Virus record (IMG/VR): IMGVR_UViG_3300031224_000003
Location: 1 to 30,467 of that record
From: a virus
Strand: one strand, 5' to 3'
DNA length: 30,467 nt
Both the position numbers and the translations under genes were made by a program. Positions within the stretch are counted from its first letter, which is position 1. Each line of letters starts with the position of its first letter. This document shows, piece by piece, positions 25,123 through 30,467 of this stretch. Below the pieces are notes generated by a model. That model ran no database searches, was not told the DNA's origin, and worked only from the letters and a program-made list of their open reading frames with translations.

Positions 25123-25145
25123 TTAAAATTAAAATCAAGTCAATT

Positions 25146-25601
25146 ATGAAAACACCAAGTACAGATCAGATAATGGACGGCCTTGAAAATGTCGTAGCCA
25201 TTTCAGTTGGAGCAATGGTAGGCAATGGAATTGCTGCTTTATTACCAGCTGAGAACAATGCAATTTACAAGGGCGCAGCTTCAGTAGCAGCCGTTGCAGG
25301 ATCAGTAATGATTAAGGGTAAATCAAGAGGAAGCAAAGCCATAGCGAATATGCTAAGAGGTTCAGCGGCTACACACGCAGTTTCCCTTACACAAGATCAG
25401 GCACAAAAATTAGTAGCTATTAATCCGGCACCAACCGTAGTAGACAAATTTGTTGAAGGCGCAGTTGGATTACGTGGTAACGAGTATTCTGGTTACCAAA
25501 AGATGCCTAGATTAACGGGAGGTCGAGCAATAATGCCAAGCTTAGACAGCTTTTCTTCTATGGACGAAGGTTCACAAGATAGAGCAGCATCGCTGGTATA
25601 A
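25146..25601 (+). CDS. Small membrane protein upstream of the capsid candidate
   Basis: 151 residues. The first ~60 are dominated by Ala/Gly/Val-rich hydrophobic stretches (VVAISVGAMVGNGIAALL, then GAASVAAVAGSVMI), followed by a basic patch (GKSRGSKA) and a polar C-terminal half. This layout suits an abundant small protein lining a virion membrane. It lies just before the capsid candidate. No family is recognised. Confidence 0.6.
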   Translation: MKTPSTDQIMDGLENVVAISVGAMVGNGIAALLPAENNAIYKGAASVAAVAGSVMIKGKSRGSKAIANMLRGSAATHAVSLTQDQAQKLVAINPAPTVVDKFVEGAVGLRGNEYSGYQKMPRLTGGRAIMPSLDSFSSMDEGSQDRAASLV

Positions 25602-25651
25602 TCATCAACACAAAAATTAAAATAGTAAATCAAAATTAAAAAACAAGTATT

Positions 25652-26278
25652 ATGAAAACAAAAATTAGATATGGAATTGCAGTCGCTTTTCTGTACACAA
25701 TCGCAACAGCAACAGGCTTTTCAAACAGCCTAAACAGTTTAATTGACAACGGCAAAGTGTCGTTGGAAGATTACGAGCTAGTTGCACGAGTAGACGTTAG
25801 TGGTGCATCTGGTATTCACGAATTAGTGAATGATGAGTTGAACATCGCGCAAGGAATTGTCAATTTTGACAAAGGGAAACTATCCCAAAACCAAGGATTT
25901 ATATTTGATAAAATCACGATTGGTTATTCTTTAGGAGTTGCAGATACAGATACATCAGCAGGCGCAGTTTCTTACGCCACAGCACTTACAGCTGCATTAA
26001 GAAATGCCGAGTTTGAGATCCTACAAGATGGAAAAGTAGTGTTATCGCTTCCAGCAGCTTCATTGTCTAATCCTTATACCTCTGGTAGTAAACAAGAGGA
26101 TAAATGGACAGAGCTAGAACGCTTTTACGCATTAAGCGATGAAGAAACAATGACTTGGAGATTAAAGTTTCCTAGCGGTGTAAGTGTGCCTGCTTTTACA
26201 GGCGCAGGAGGAACGCAACAATCATTGGTAGAAGTTCGCTTAGGTGGCTTTAGAACAGCCAAAAAGGTAACAGCATAA
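25652..26278 (+). CDS. Candidate major capsid protein (single jelly-roll-like)
   Basis: 208 residues, rich in predicted beta strand: YELVARVDVSG, FIFDKITIGYSLGV, AEFEILQDGKVVLSLP, ERFYALSDEETMTWRLKF and SLVEVRLGGFRTAKK. Eight or so alternating strands with a final short strand suit a single jelly roll, and the length fits the small capsid proteins of tailless membrane phages of the P23-77 type. The N-terminal ~25 residues are moderately hydrophobic, a possible signal or membrane-facing arm. A strong terminator begins 26 bases after the stop, as expected for a highly expressed gene with reduced read-through. No similarity to the HK97 fold is seen. This is an inference from strand pattern and context; a minor spike or pilin-like role remains possible. 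Confidence 0.5.
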   Translation: MKTKIRYGIAVAFLYTIATATGFSNSLNSLIDNGKVSLEDYELVARVDVSGASGIHELVNDELNIAQGIVNFDKGKLSQNQGFIFDKITIGYSLGVADTDTSAGAVSYATALTAALRNAEFEILQDGKVVLSLPAASLSNPYTSGSKQEDKWTELERFYALSDEETMTWRLKFPSGVSVPAFTGAGGTQQSLVEVRLGGFRTAKKVTA

Positions 26279-26304
26279 TATAACCTTCATCTAATTAATA
26301 TTTC

Positions 26305-26346
26305 AAAAAGGTTACCAATGCCAACGGTGTGTTGGTAGCCTTTTTT
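26305..26346 (+). terminator. Strong intrinsic terminator directly after the capsid candidate
   Basis: AAAAAGGTTACCAA (26305-26318) pairs over 14 bp (one G-T wobble) with TTGGTAGCCTTTTT (26332-26345), with a 13-base loop and a T tract to 26346. It lies inside an otherwise continuous gene cluster, so it probably sets the expression of the upstream gene above that of the downstream genes. Confidence 0.9.
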
Positions 26347-26367
26347 GATTATAAAAAGAACAATATA

Positions 26368-26739
26368 ATGGAAATAATGAATCAAAATATAAGAATTGCA
26401 AGCGTTACTTGTTCAATTCCAAATACAGGAACAACGTCTGGCGATGAAGTGTTTGAAAATATACCGGGTCAAATTATCGGATTTTCAACCAAAACAATTA
26501 AAGGCGATGATGAAGCTGCTTTAAAGGTGGCTATCAAAGAAAATGACAACGAGGTAGTAAGACCGATGCACCCGGCTTTTTCTGAAACGACAGGAAGAAG
26601 CTCGTTCTTTCATGGGCTTGTACCAGTTAAGGTTACAAATCCAAGCCGAATGACAGCAGTAGTAACAAGCAACAAAGCGACACGTAACGAGGTAATTGTA
26701 GAAGTTATTGTTGCGTACAAACACAATGACCAATGCTAA
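26368..26739 (+). CDS. Small beta-rich protein, possible minor capsid component
   Basis: 123 residues from the ATG at 26368 (a second ATG at 26377 would give 120). A longer frame begins with a GTG at 26329, but that lies inside the terminator hairpin and is rejected. Strands alternate through the protein (NIRIASVTCSIP, GQIIGFSTKTI, LVPVKVTNPSR, VIVEVIVAYKH) with no helix-rich part, so a small beta barrel is likely. It overlaps the next gene by seven bases. With the 208-aa protein it could form a two-protein capsid lattice or a vertex complex. Confidence 0.6.
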   Translation: MEIMNQNIRIASVTCSIPNTGTTSGDEVFENIPGQIIGFSTKTIKGDDEAALKVAIKENDNEVVRPMHPAFSETTGRSSFFHGLVPVKVTNPSRMTAVVTSNKATRNEVIVEVIVAYKHNDQC

Positions 26740-27002
26740 AAATTGACGTAGGCGTAGCCGTTATCACGAAAAACGTAAGACAGCATAAAGTAGAAGGCAT
26801 TAAACCGTCTTTTACTAATGCTGGCAATACGTCTATTCCAGTTTTAGGAATTATTCTTCTTCCTGGCGAAGTAAGAACGCTGAATTTTGACAATAATATA
26901 GTAAAAACGCATATAGACATCTTTTTTACTCCTTCTGCCAATCCAGCAAATGACATTAATAAATTAGTGATACACACAGGAATACCTTGTAAAAATGGAT
27001 AA
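26733..27002 (+). CDS. Small beta-rich protein, possible vertex or minor capsid protein
   Basis: 89 residues, strand-rich (LKIDVGVAVITKNVRQH, IPVLGIILLPGEVRTLNF, THIDIFFTP). It overlaps both neighbours by seven or eight bases, a sign of coupled synthesis in fixed ratio. No family is recognised. Its size and fold suit a penton, cement or spike-base protein. Confidence 0.6.
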   Translation: MLKIDVGVAVITKNVRQHKVEGIKPSFTNAGNTSIPVLGIILLPGEVRTLNFDNNIVKTHIDIFFTPSANPANDINKLVIHTGIPCKNG

Positions 27003-27786
27003 ACTCAACAAAATACAAAGTGCTTTAGAAAACGCATCCAAAAATTCTTTTATTGTCGTAAGACGGCACAAAAGTCATACAAAATTAGCAAAGGCCACTT
27101 TGGCTGCTATACATGAACTAGGAAACATAAAAGATTATTTTTTTGACATTCACAAAAAGCACAATGTAGACAAAGTTGATGTAGAATTTAGAAAACCGAG
27201 AGGAACTTCAAGCGTGCCTTTTGGCGAAATTATTACCTTAGAGTTTGTTAGCTCCCCAGCAACAAGCCCGACACCAATTCCGCAAGGTCTTGGTGTGGGA
27301 ACTGCTGGCGGTCTAAATGGTGGATTAGGAGCGTTAGGCGAATTGTACTTTAACAAAATTAGCGAAGAAGGAAGGGATTATAAAAGCAAGTATGAAAGCA
27401 AAGTTATTGAAAATGAAGTTCTTAAAGATAAAGTAAACGAGCTGCATCGAAACATTGATAAGCTTGATTTAGAACATAAATTCCAATCCGAAGGCGAAAA
27501 AGACCGTAAACCATTCATTGACAAAGAAACCGGCACTATGATTATGGGCGTTTTAGGTCCTATTTTACAAAACGCAATGAGTAAAGGAAGCGCAACCGGA
27601 CTTAATGCAGTAGATACATCTTTAAATGAGCAGCGGAAAAACATCATAAAGTATGCACAAATGGCACAAGTACCCGATTCAATTATGGATCGTTTAAACT
27701 TTGTTTTGCTGCAATTTCTAAATGAAAAACAAGACTTCATCACGAAATTAGAAAATATAATACAACAGCAAAATGAACCAACATAG
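26995..27786 (+). CDS. Coiled-coil protein with Gly-rich hinge, probable assembly or virion protein
   Basis: 263 residues in three parts: a basic N-terminal domain (~1-85) with mixed strand and helix, a Pro/Gly-rich hinge (~88-115, including GLGVGTAGGLNGGLGALG), and a helical C-terminal half with a coiled coil at ~125-165 and another helix pair at the end. Hinged coiled-coil proteins often act as scaffolds or linkers in virions. It overlaps neighbours on both sides. The role is inferred from architecture only. Confidence 0.6.
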   Translation: MDKLNKIQSALENASKNSFIVVRRHKSHTKLAKATLAAIHELGNIKDYFFDIHKKHNVDKVDVEFRKPRGTSSVPFGEIITLEFVSSPATSPTPIPQGLGVGTAGGLNGGLGALGELYFNKISEEGRDYKSKYESKVIENEVLKDKVNELHRNIDKLDLEHKFQSEGEKDRKPFIDKETGTMIMGVLGPILQNAMSKGSATGLNAVDTSLNEQRKNIIKYAQMAQVPDSIMDRLNFVLLQFLNEKQDFITKLENIIQQQNEPT

Positions 27787-27928
27787 CATAATTGTTAAAG
27801 GAGAAAATCAGTTTGACACAAAAGCCAGACATCAAGCCCTTAGCTATCTTAACAAAGAAGCTAAAACAGAAGAATTAGAGAAATTAGTCAAGTTGGCTAA
27901 AAATCCAATAATGCGAAAACTCTTATAA
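27773..27928 (+). CDS. 51-residue helical protein in the virion cluster
   Basis: A short gene starting 14 bases inside the 3' end of the coiled-coil gene and ending one base before the next ATG at 27930. It reads MNQHSIIVKGENQFDTK onward, basic and helical (LEKLVKLAKNP). The perfect fit between two genes and its balanced composition support translation. No family. Confidence 0.6.
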   Translation: MNQHSIIVKGENQFDTKARHQALSYLNKEAKTEELEKLVKLAKNPIMRKLL

Positions 27929-27929
27929 T

Positions 27930-28424
27930 ATGATACCAATATTAGCAAATAAAGCAGGAAGTTTTGTTACCGATAATGTAAAGCCAATTATTATAAGTAT
28001 TGGCGTATTAACAGGATCTTATCTGTTATACAAATGGATTAGTAAACCACGAGTAAGCGTTCAGTTTGATGCTTCTTATCCTTCAGCAAGTATTTCTGAC
28101 AACAAAGCAAAGCAAATTGCAAATGTTCTGTTTAATGCTATGTCAAACCCAGGAACAGACGAAGATGCAATTTTTAATGCACTTGCAGGATTAGGATTCA
28201 ACGATTTTGTAAAAGTGAGTAATTTTTTTGGCGTAAAATATTACGACACAGTTTTAGGCGTAGAAGGGGGATCTCTTTTTAACGATCAGTATGATTTAAG
28301 AGATTGGCTATATTTTGAACTAGGCAATTCAGATTTAGAGAAACTACATAATGTTGCTCCAAACTTAATCACTTTTGATAATCAGTTTAAAACTTTAAAA
28401 CGTGGGGCAAACAATTTAATTTAA
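27930..28424 (+). CDS. Membrane-anchored protein with annexin-like repeat
   Basis: 164 residues. One membrane segment near the N terminus (about 18-35, PIIISIGVLTGSYLLYKW) is followed by a soluble domain. There, SNPGTDEDAIFNALAGL, then FNDFVKVSNFFGVKY and LRDWLYFELG, follow the pattern of a single annexin repeat (GTDE loop, spaced hydrophobic helices, closing L..EL). Annexins bind membranes through calcium; a lone repeat in a phage membrane protein suggests a membrane-docking or fold reuse role. The resemblance is by eye and may reflect only a four-helix fold. Confidence 0.6.
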   Translation: MIPILANKAGSFVTDNVKPIIISIGVLTGSYLLYKWISKPRVSVQFDASYPSASISDNKAKQIANVLFNAMSNPGTDEDAIFNALAGLGFNDFVKVSNFFGVKYYDTVLGVEGGSLFNDQYDLRDWLYFELGNSDLEKLHNVAPNLITFDNQFKTLKRGANNLI

Positions 28425-28434
28425 AAAATTAGCT

Positions 28435-28818
28435 ATGAAATACGAAAAAATAATTTCAATTAACAATAAATATGGTCAGTCAATTTCATTAGTCGAAATA
28501 ACCAACACTACCAAAAAAACAGCAACCATTTCAAATGAAGCGGGGATTGCTACAATTGTTGGAGAGGACGAAGATATTATTTTGATTTCCCATATTAGTT
28601 TTGAGGACGAACAATTTAATTTTAAAAATTTACCGTCTAAAATTGACCTTTTTCCAAGCGATGATCTTTTAGATGAAGTTGTTATCAATTCGGAAAAAAA
28701 AAGCCTATTCAAGCCAATTGCAATAGCTGCAAGTGTGCTTTTTCTGTGGGCAAAATTAAGAGGAAAACCAAAAGGTTTAAATGCTGCTGCAAATCAACCG
28801 AGAAAAATAATATTATGA
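28435..28818 (+). CDS. Membrane-anchored carboxypeptidase-regulatory-like protein
   Basis: 127 residues. Residues ~25-80 fit the CarboxypepD_reg-like beta sandwich found at the N terminus of SusC/TonB-dependent receptors: ATISNEAGIATI, then DIILISHISFED, and the typical closing LDEVVI. A membrane segment follows (about 92-108, FKPIAIAASVLFLWAK) with a basic tail. The order is reversed compared with receptors, where the domain precedes a barrel. In a phage structural cluster this suggests borrowing of a host envelope domain. It overlaps the lysozyme gene by ATGA. Confidence 0.65.
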   Translation: MKYEKIISINNKYGQSISLVEITNTTKKTATISNEAGIATIVGEDEDIILISHISFEDEQFNFKNLPSKIDLFPSDDLLDEVVINSEKKSLFKPIAIAASVLFLWAKLRGKPKGLNAAANQPRKIIL

Positions 28819-29498
28819 GTAGTTTTAGTTTATATCAACCTATGTTGCTTCAAGTAGAAGGCGGATTTCAAAAAATGCCAAACGACAACGGCAATTACAA
28901 TAGTTTAGGGCAATTAATAGGCACTAATTTTGGTATTTCGGCACGTTGGTACGAAAGCATTTTAGGCAGGCCAACTACGCTCACTGATATTTTAAATTTA
29001 ACGAAAAATAAAGCTACACAATTGTATGAACAATACTTCTGGAACGCAATGCGAGCTGGCGAAATAAACAATCAATCTTTAGCCAATACCTATGCAGATC
29101 ATGGCATAAACGCAGGACCCGGACGAGCAGTAAAAATGATACAATATTTGTTGATTAATGAGTACGGTAAAAATATAGCCTTAGATGGTGCAATTGGTCC
29201 GCAAACATTGGGAGCTATAAACAGCGTAAATGCAGCAGCGTTAACAAATGACTTTAACGACCTTAGAAAGCAATACTACAACTATTTAGGCAATAATCTT
29301 AGTCAAGTAATGTCTAGGTATAAATCGTTTTTTCAAAATGAATTGAAGATAAAAGCAACTGCTTCACAAAGTAGTTTTGTCAAAGGTTGGATAAACAGAA
29401 TAGCCACTTTTGCAATAGAAAATACCGGATCAAGTATTGGTGTAGTTACCGTATTAATTGGTTTGGGAATTTTCTTTGCAGTAAAATATACTAACTAA
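28815..29498 (+). CDS. GH108 lysozyme with C-terminal membrane anchor
   Basis: 227 residues from the ATG at 28815, which overlaps the previous stop (ATGA); an earlier in-frame start at 28746 lies deep inside that gene. The N-terminal half is the glycosyl hydrolase 108 domain with the expected catalytic glutamate in VEGG (Glu 15) and the NFGIS segment. The middle carries the associated PG_binding_3 domain (ADHGINAGPGRAVK, DGAIGPQTLGAI). Uniquely, the C terminus ends in a membrane segment (about 203-222, IGVVTVLIGLGIFFAV). A membrane-anchored muramidase encoded among virion genes suggests an entry enzyme held in the virion membrane, perhaps also used in lysis with the holin at 3378. Confidence 0.85.
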   Translation: MSSFSLYQPMLLQVEGGFQKMPNDNGNYNSLGQLIGTNFGISARWYESILGRPTTLTDILNLTKNKATQLYEQYFWNAMRAGEINNQSLANTYADHGINAGPGRAVKMIQYLLINEYGKNIALDGAIGPQTLGAINSVNAAALTNDFNDLRKQYYNYLGNNLSQVMSRYKSFFQNELKIKATASQSSFVKGWINRIATFAIENTGSSIGVVTVLIGLGIFFAVKYTN

Positions 29499-30274
29499 TG
29501 GGATTTGATTTAATAAAGACAGGGGTAGATGGAGAAGGCGGTAAGTTTGTAAACACAAACAACGTACCCACAACGCAAGGTGGTTATTTTGCAGGAGAGC
29601 CAGCAACACCGGCCGAAGGTTTAAGCTTATCAGAAGCTTTTGATAAATTCCTCTTTCCTTCAACGCAACCTAGCATAACTTTCAATGTAGATAATGAAAA
29701 CATCGAAAAAGGTACAGATTACGCCAAAAGCATAGCTATTACCTTTAATCAAAATGATGCAGGATCTTTAGTTGGTTATTCACTAGAAAAAGACGAAACA
29801 GAAGTCTCTACAACACAAAACACTGCTTTTGCAGCAAATAATGTAATAGCTAACTTTACATTACAAGGATTTGTTAGTTATGCAGCAAATAGTGTTTTAA
29901 GCGCAGGTATAATAAGTACTCCGCTAAGAACAATTACACAAAGATTAAAAGTTTGGTATGGTGCATTATCAGCAATACCAACTAACTCAACACAAGTTAG
30001 AGCAATAGCAAATGATGTTTGGGATAACGCAAATACAATTACATTACAGACAGGAACAACTAATAATAAATTCGTAGTTGCTAGACCTACAAGTTTAGGA
30101 ACAGAAGCTAGTTTGCAAGCACAAGATATAACAAATAATGTAAGTTACACCTATGATTTTGTAGGAACAGTTAATGTAGTATTACCAAACGCTACAACAG
30201 AAGAGTACGGAATTTATGTGTTAGAAGTAGATAATGCTTACACTACTAATGCACAACATTTAATACAGAGTTAA
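29498..30274 (+). CDS. Fibre/spike-like protein
   Basis: 258 residues, no membrane segment. Its start overlaps the lysozyme stop (TAATG). The N-terminal ~60 residues (Gly-rich, ending LSEAFDKFLFPSTQPS) look like a linker or trimerisation neck. The C-terminal ~110 residues (VWYGALSAIPTNSTQVR to NVVLPNATTEEYGIYVL) resemble a domain I have seen in tail-fibre proteins of Bacteroidetes phages. It starts the three-gene spike cluster that continues across the seam. A host-attachment role is the likely reading. Confidence 0.7.
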   Translation: MGFDLIKTGVDGEGGKFVNTNNVPTTQGGYFAGEPATPAEGLSLSEAFDKFLFPSTQPSITFNVDNENIEKGTDYAKSIAITFNQNDAGSLVGYSLEKDETEVSTTQNTAFAANNVIANFTLQGFVSYAANSVLSAGIISTPLRTITQRLKVWYGALSAIPTNSTQVRAIANDVWDNANTITLQTGTTNNKFVVARPTSLGTEASLQAQDITNNVSYTYDFVGTVNVVLPNATTEEYGIYVLEVDNAYTTNAQHLIQS

Positions 30275-30277
30275 GCT

Positions 30278-30467
30278 ATGGCAATAGAAACAACAGGGGT
30301 AGTATTTACAGCAAATGGTTTAGTTATGCTAAATGATAGGGCTAATAATGACCCTAGGAAAAATCCATTTGCTACAAGACAAGATGCTTTAGATGCAATA
30401 GACGATACAGTTGGCTTCAATAGAGTTGAAGGTCTTATCATGTATTACAGAGAAAATGATAAAATTG
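30278..30467 (+). CDS. Spike/receptor-binding-like protein, N-terminal part (runs through the seam)
   Basis: This is the true 5' end of the gene that finishes at base 810. It begins at an ATG three bases after the stop of the previous gene (30274), and its protein starts MAIETTGVVFTANG. Base 30341 corresponds to base 1, and the frame is unbroken, giving a 290-residue protein (873 bases with stop). The ATG at base 100 is therefore internal and not the start. The N-terminal text (FATRQDALDAID followed by a region reading GLIMYYREND) resembles the head of fibre or spike proteins of Bacteroidetes phages. That assignment rests on general resemblance and on position between other spike-like genes. 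Confidence 0.8.
   Translation, partial: MAIETTGVVFTANGLVMLNDRANNDPRKNPFATRQDALDAIDDTVGFNRVEGLIMYYRENDKI
30341..30467. repeat. Direct terminal overlap, copy 2 (circular closure)
   Basis: Second copy of the terminal repeat, identical base for base to 1-127. Joining the two ends at this repeat gives one uninterrupted coding sequence across the junction, which supports a circular or circularly permuted molecule. Confidence 0.95.

Noticed and set aside
26329-26367. Upstream GTG extension of the 123-aa protein
   Set aside because: The added codons lie in the terminator hairpin and T tract (26305-26346); the ATG at 26368 has a normal A-rich leader.
1-30467. tRNA or rRNA genes
   Set aside because: No cloverleaf with a conserved T-loop or 3' CCA and no rRNA-like segment was noticed by eye; a covariance-model scan would be decisive.
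1-30467. Integrase, transposase or insertion sequence
   Set aside because: No tyrosine or serine recombinase motifs, DDE pattern or terminal inverted repeats with target duplications were seen, so nothing supports integration or a recent insertion.

Overview
The window is one complete circular genome written linearly. Bases 30341-30467 repeat bases 1-127 exactly, so the circle is about 30,340 bp and one gene (30278 through the seam to 810) is cut by the ends. The DNA is AT-rich, and every convincing gene is on the + strand, most of them packed with ATGA, TAATG or few-base junctions. Two promoter candidates resemble the Bacteroidetes form (TTTG/TTG then TAnnTTTG), and one virion-module protein carries a domain typical of the start of SusC/TonB receptors. 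I infer a virus (or virus-like plasmid) of a flavobacterium-type host.

Layout, following the circle. (1) 22253-30274 and on through 1-2493: a probable virion module. It holds a transglutaminase-like cysteine peptidase with a C-terminal membrane anchor, two more membrane proteins, a 208-aa beta-rich protein that is my best capsid candidate (followed at once by a strong intrinsic terminator), two further small beta-rich proteins, a coiled-coil protein, an annexin-like and a carboxypeptidase-regulatory-like protein each with one membrane segment, a GH108 lysozyme with a C-terminal membrane anchor, and three spike or receptor-binding-like proteins including a leucine-rich-repeat protein. (2) 2588-4501: six small membrane proteins, including a 3TM holin, probably for lysis or for the virion membrane. 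(3) 4574-11829: an N6-adenine methylase, two small proteins, a 1195-aa SF2 helicase and a 740-aa multidomain protein with a RecA-like ATPase. This resembles phage anti-restriction or polyvalent-protein modules, and two of the proteins end in the same basic tail. A strong terminator closes it. (4) 12004-13520: a small operon with its own promoter and terminator, then an ~830-base gene-free region dense in CTTACAA/TTGTAAG repeats, a candidate replication origin. (5) 13521-21909: a putative small DNA-binding protein, a primase-SF3 helicase, a run of small accessory genes and a C5-cytosine methylase with an expanded, repetitive target-recognition region.

I see no terminase, portal, HK97-type capsid protein, tape measure, sheath or tube protein, and no integrase. 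Many virion-module proteins carry hydrophobic segments. The simplest reading is a tailless, membrane-containing dsDNA phage with a capsid of small jelly-roll-like proteins, larger than the tailless phages I know from this phylum. That reading is inference: capsid fold, packaging ATPase and host all need homology or structural tests.
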